Below, piece after piece: positions 62,482-64,000 of a stretch of DNA of 64,000 nt. Location of the stretch: NCBI RefSeq assembly GCF_051201625.1, contig NZ_CP179203.1, forward strand, positions 806,001 through 870,000. Reading direction: 5' to 3'. The notes under the pieces are model-generated. The model was not told the origin of the DNA, ran no database searches, and worked only from the letters and a program-made list of their open reading frames with translations. The position numbers were made by a program, and so were the translations under genes. Each line of letters opens with the position of its first letter. The first letter of the stretch is position 1. This DNA is from Shimia sp051201625 (GTDB lineage Bacteria > Pseudomonadota > Alphaproteobacteria > Rhodobacterales > Rhodobacteraceae).

Positions 62482-62761
62482 TTGTAATCCCCCCTTCGCA
62501 TTGGATTGTGAAGCTTAACACCAAAACGCCCAAAATCCTAATTTGAGAAGATTTTCACCATGCCGAGTGAAATTTTGGTTGGGTGGCCTGAGGGTTTACG
62601 TCAATACGCTAAACTTCTTGATCGCACAGCACTTCAGCCAACTGCAACCTCACTACAATCCCTCCTTGGTTGTATGGTTCATTCCTCAGTTTTCTTACGC
62701 CAGGGCTGACCCAGTTCTGCAGGGTAGGATGAACTACCGTTTTGCTTGAAACATCACAATT

Positions 62762-63568
62762 TCAAGGTACGGCGAACGTCAAATTGGCCCAAAGACTTTC
62801 CCATAAAAAAGGGCCACCGTACGCTGCGCTGTCGGTGGCAGGACGCAACACGACGGAGTCCAGCATGTAATGTGCTCCTGACTCTACGGGGATGGTCGCT
62901 ATACCTGCAGAGTTAGTATCAACATTGAACACTTTAAGATTGCCCTCCGAGCCCCGCTGAAACACCTCAACTTGCGCTGATACTCTCGGTTTTCCATCGT
63001 AAAAAACCTTAACTCTGATCCCATCGGCCATGTTGCCAGTATAAGGGTTTTCGAGCGCTACAATTTCGGTTGGCAGTCCCATAAGCTCGTCGTTGCCTGC
63101 GCCGGTTCCAACCGCAATAAGCGACTTTGCATACCTTGAATAGACTTCACGCACATCTTCTTTCGGAAAGCCGTTAGCCAGATGTTCTTCAATAACCCAA
63201 CCTGCATCCTTGTGTGACAGAAAATTCACAAACTTCTTCCATGTATTCCACGTAATGGATTTATCGTTTGTTTGGTGTACTAGGATTAACAGGCCATCAC
63301 GTTCGGTTTGTAGCTTTACTGCTGGGCGATCCCCAACGACACCGATCACGTCTTCAGTTCTATTTTCCTGGAAATATTCAAACCGTTTGAAGTTGCGCGG
63401 AATAAAGGATTGTGACGCCCCTTCAAAATTTTGCCCTACGCGGAGGTGCGCCTCGACAACATCACCACTTTCAATTTGAAACGCGACGGGTTCAATCCAG
63501 AACTCATGGGACTTGGCTGGTAACGCAATACATGCGATTGAAAAGGCAGTTAGCAGGGTGGAGCGCAT
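62762..63568 (-). CDS. DUF4198 periplasmic protein
   Basis: A 268-residue protein. A signal peptide (MRSTLLTAFSIACIALPAKS) precedes HEFWIEPVAFQIESGDVVEA, the DUF4198 start with its metal-binding-type His. The second half, VKVFYDGKPRVSAQVEVFQR, is an Ig-like/transthyretin-type domain. DUF4198 proteins accompany nickel or cobalt uptake and TonB systems. The divergent neighbour is HupE/UreJ-like, which fits a metal role. ATG 63568 overlaps the start of that gene. Confidence 0.8.
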   Translation of the reverse strand: MRSTLLTAFSIACIALPAKSHEFWIEPVAFQIESGDVVEAHLRVGQNFEGASQSFIPRNFKRFEYFQENRTEDVIGVVGDRPAVKLQTERDGLLILVHQTNDKSITWNTWKKFVNFLSHKDAGWVIEEHLANGFPKEDVREVYSRYAKSLIAVGTGAGNDELMGLPTEIVALENPYTGNMADGIRVKVFYDGKPRVSAQVEVFQRGSEGNLKVFNVDTNSAGIATIPVESGAHYMLDSVVLRPATDSAAYGGPFLWESLWANLTFAVP

Positions 63569-64000
63569 GAATATTTCTCTTTTATTGAGGACTAGCTTAA
63601 GAGTGATATTTGCAGTCGCACTGTCAAGCCTGATACAGGTAAGCACCTTGCACGCGCATGAGGTTCAACCCGGCGTCATTGACATTGAGTTTCAGTCTGG
63701 CGACATTGTTTCAATGTCTGTTGAATGGATCATCGAGGCTCCTGTTGCGGGAATTGACCTTGAAAACCTTGAAGACACCAACGCGTCGGACCTTGAAGAA
63801 GAATACATGCGCCTGCGGGCGCTACCTTCGACCGAGATGAAATCAGCATTTCTTTCAGCATGGCCAAATTTGCGTGAAAAACTTTACATTCGTGTAGGCG
63901 GAAGTTCCCTCGTGCCCGAACTCCGCAAAATCTCTATCCCGGGGGTCGGAAATGTCGACTTGCCACGTACCTCGGTTCTTCATCTCGTTGTTGAGCTTCC
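63567..64000 (+). CDS. HupE/UreJ-like membrane protein, N-terminal part (3' end outside window)
   Basis: A frame open to the end of the window (144 codons). It has a signal peptide (MNISLLLRTSLRVIFAVALS, ending LHAHE) and the start HEVQPGVIDIEFQSGDIVSM, typical of large HupE/UreJ-type proteins whose C-terminal half is a metal (nickel/cobalt) permease-like membrane domain. That half is outside the window. GGAG four bases before ATG 63567 supports the start, which overlaps the opposite DUF4198 start in CATG. Confidence 0.65.
   Translation, partial: MNISLLLRTSLRVIFAVALSSLIQVSTLHAHEVQPGVIDIEFQSGDIVSMSVEWIIEAPVAGIDLENLEDTNASDLEEEYMRLRALPSTEMKSAFLSAWPNLREKLYIRVGGSSLVPELRKISIPGVGNVDLPRTSVLHLVVEL

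Noticed and set aside
1..64000. CRISPR array or prophage
   Set aside because: No regularly spaced repeats, Cas, capsid, terminase or integrase genes were seen anywhere in the window.

Overview
The window looks like a chromosomal segment of a moderate-GC marine alphaproteobacterium of the Rhodobacterales (Roseobacter group). Supporting features are the hisS-hisZ-hisG operon with short-form HisG, DUF1489 and DUF2927 proteins, a B12-dependent NrdJ, an aa3-type CtaD next to a class I cytochrome c, MbfA, and an ATPase of the ZapE/AFG1 family. I could not run any search, so family names rest on motifs and remembered sequence patterns.

Positions 1-29.4 kb are mostly housekeeping. In order: the 3' end of a molybdenum hydroxylase gene and a DUF2235 hydrolase; a leftward envelope-stress-like operon (small membrane peptide, XpaC, TelA, DUF2927 lipoprotein, SPFH/GYF protein, zinc-ribbon membrane protein, nitroreductase); slyX; hisS-hisZ-hisG; DUF1489; nrdJ and a cupin gene; zapE; an MFS carrier; a leftward run of ornithine cyclodeaminase-like, HAD, EamA, YaiI, S-formylglutathione hydrolase and AEC genes; mbfA divergent from a tetR with a perfect palindrome; DUF2244 behind a ten-G tract; ctaD with an FNR-type box; cytochrome c; and lipB.

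From tRNA-Leu(GAG) at 29.5 kb to about 36.7 kb the window is accessory DNA. Fragments of IS6, IS5, IS30 and IS3 transposases surround an orphan membrane protein with a Nudix-like domain. A 3' half of tRNA-Phe follows. Then comes an oxidoreductase/LysR cassette bracketed by about 77-bp imperfect direct repeats, and an almost complete IS3-family element with a frameshifted orfB.

Positions 37-51 kb form a cyclitol (inositol-type) catabolic island. It holds iolE, iolD and iolG, an SDR, an aldehyde dehydrogenase, an HpcH/HpaI aldolase, a D-2-hydroxyacid dehydrogenase, a second Gfo/Idh enzyme, a split sugar ABC importer, and a hybrid regulator (RpiR-type HTH fused to a LacI-type sugar-binding domain). 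Five copies of a GCAA-N6-TTGC element (one with a single mismatch) lie only in the regulator promoter and between iolD and iolG, which defines a candidate regulon. Base composition is mosaic and a 20-codon stump of a lost Gfo/Idh gene marks a junction.

Positions 51-64 kb hold a Sel1 gene with an in-frame nonsense codon, a very AT-rich 981-residue secreted protein that looks like a recent import, an IS3 remnant, the dTDP-L-rhamnose operon rmlC-rmlB-rmlD-rmlA, an asparagine-synthetase-like protein, a cysteine-containing hypothetical protein, and a DUF4198 / HupE-UreJ-like divergent pair whose start codons overlap within CATG. The strongest candidates for something undescribed are the regulon with its hybrid regulator, the membrane Nudix-like orphan, the repeat-bracketed cassette, and the AT-rich secreted protein.
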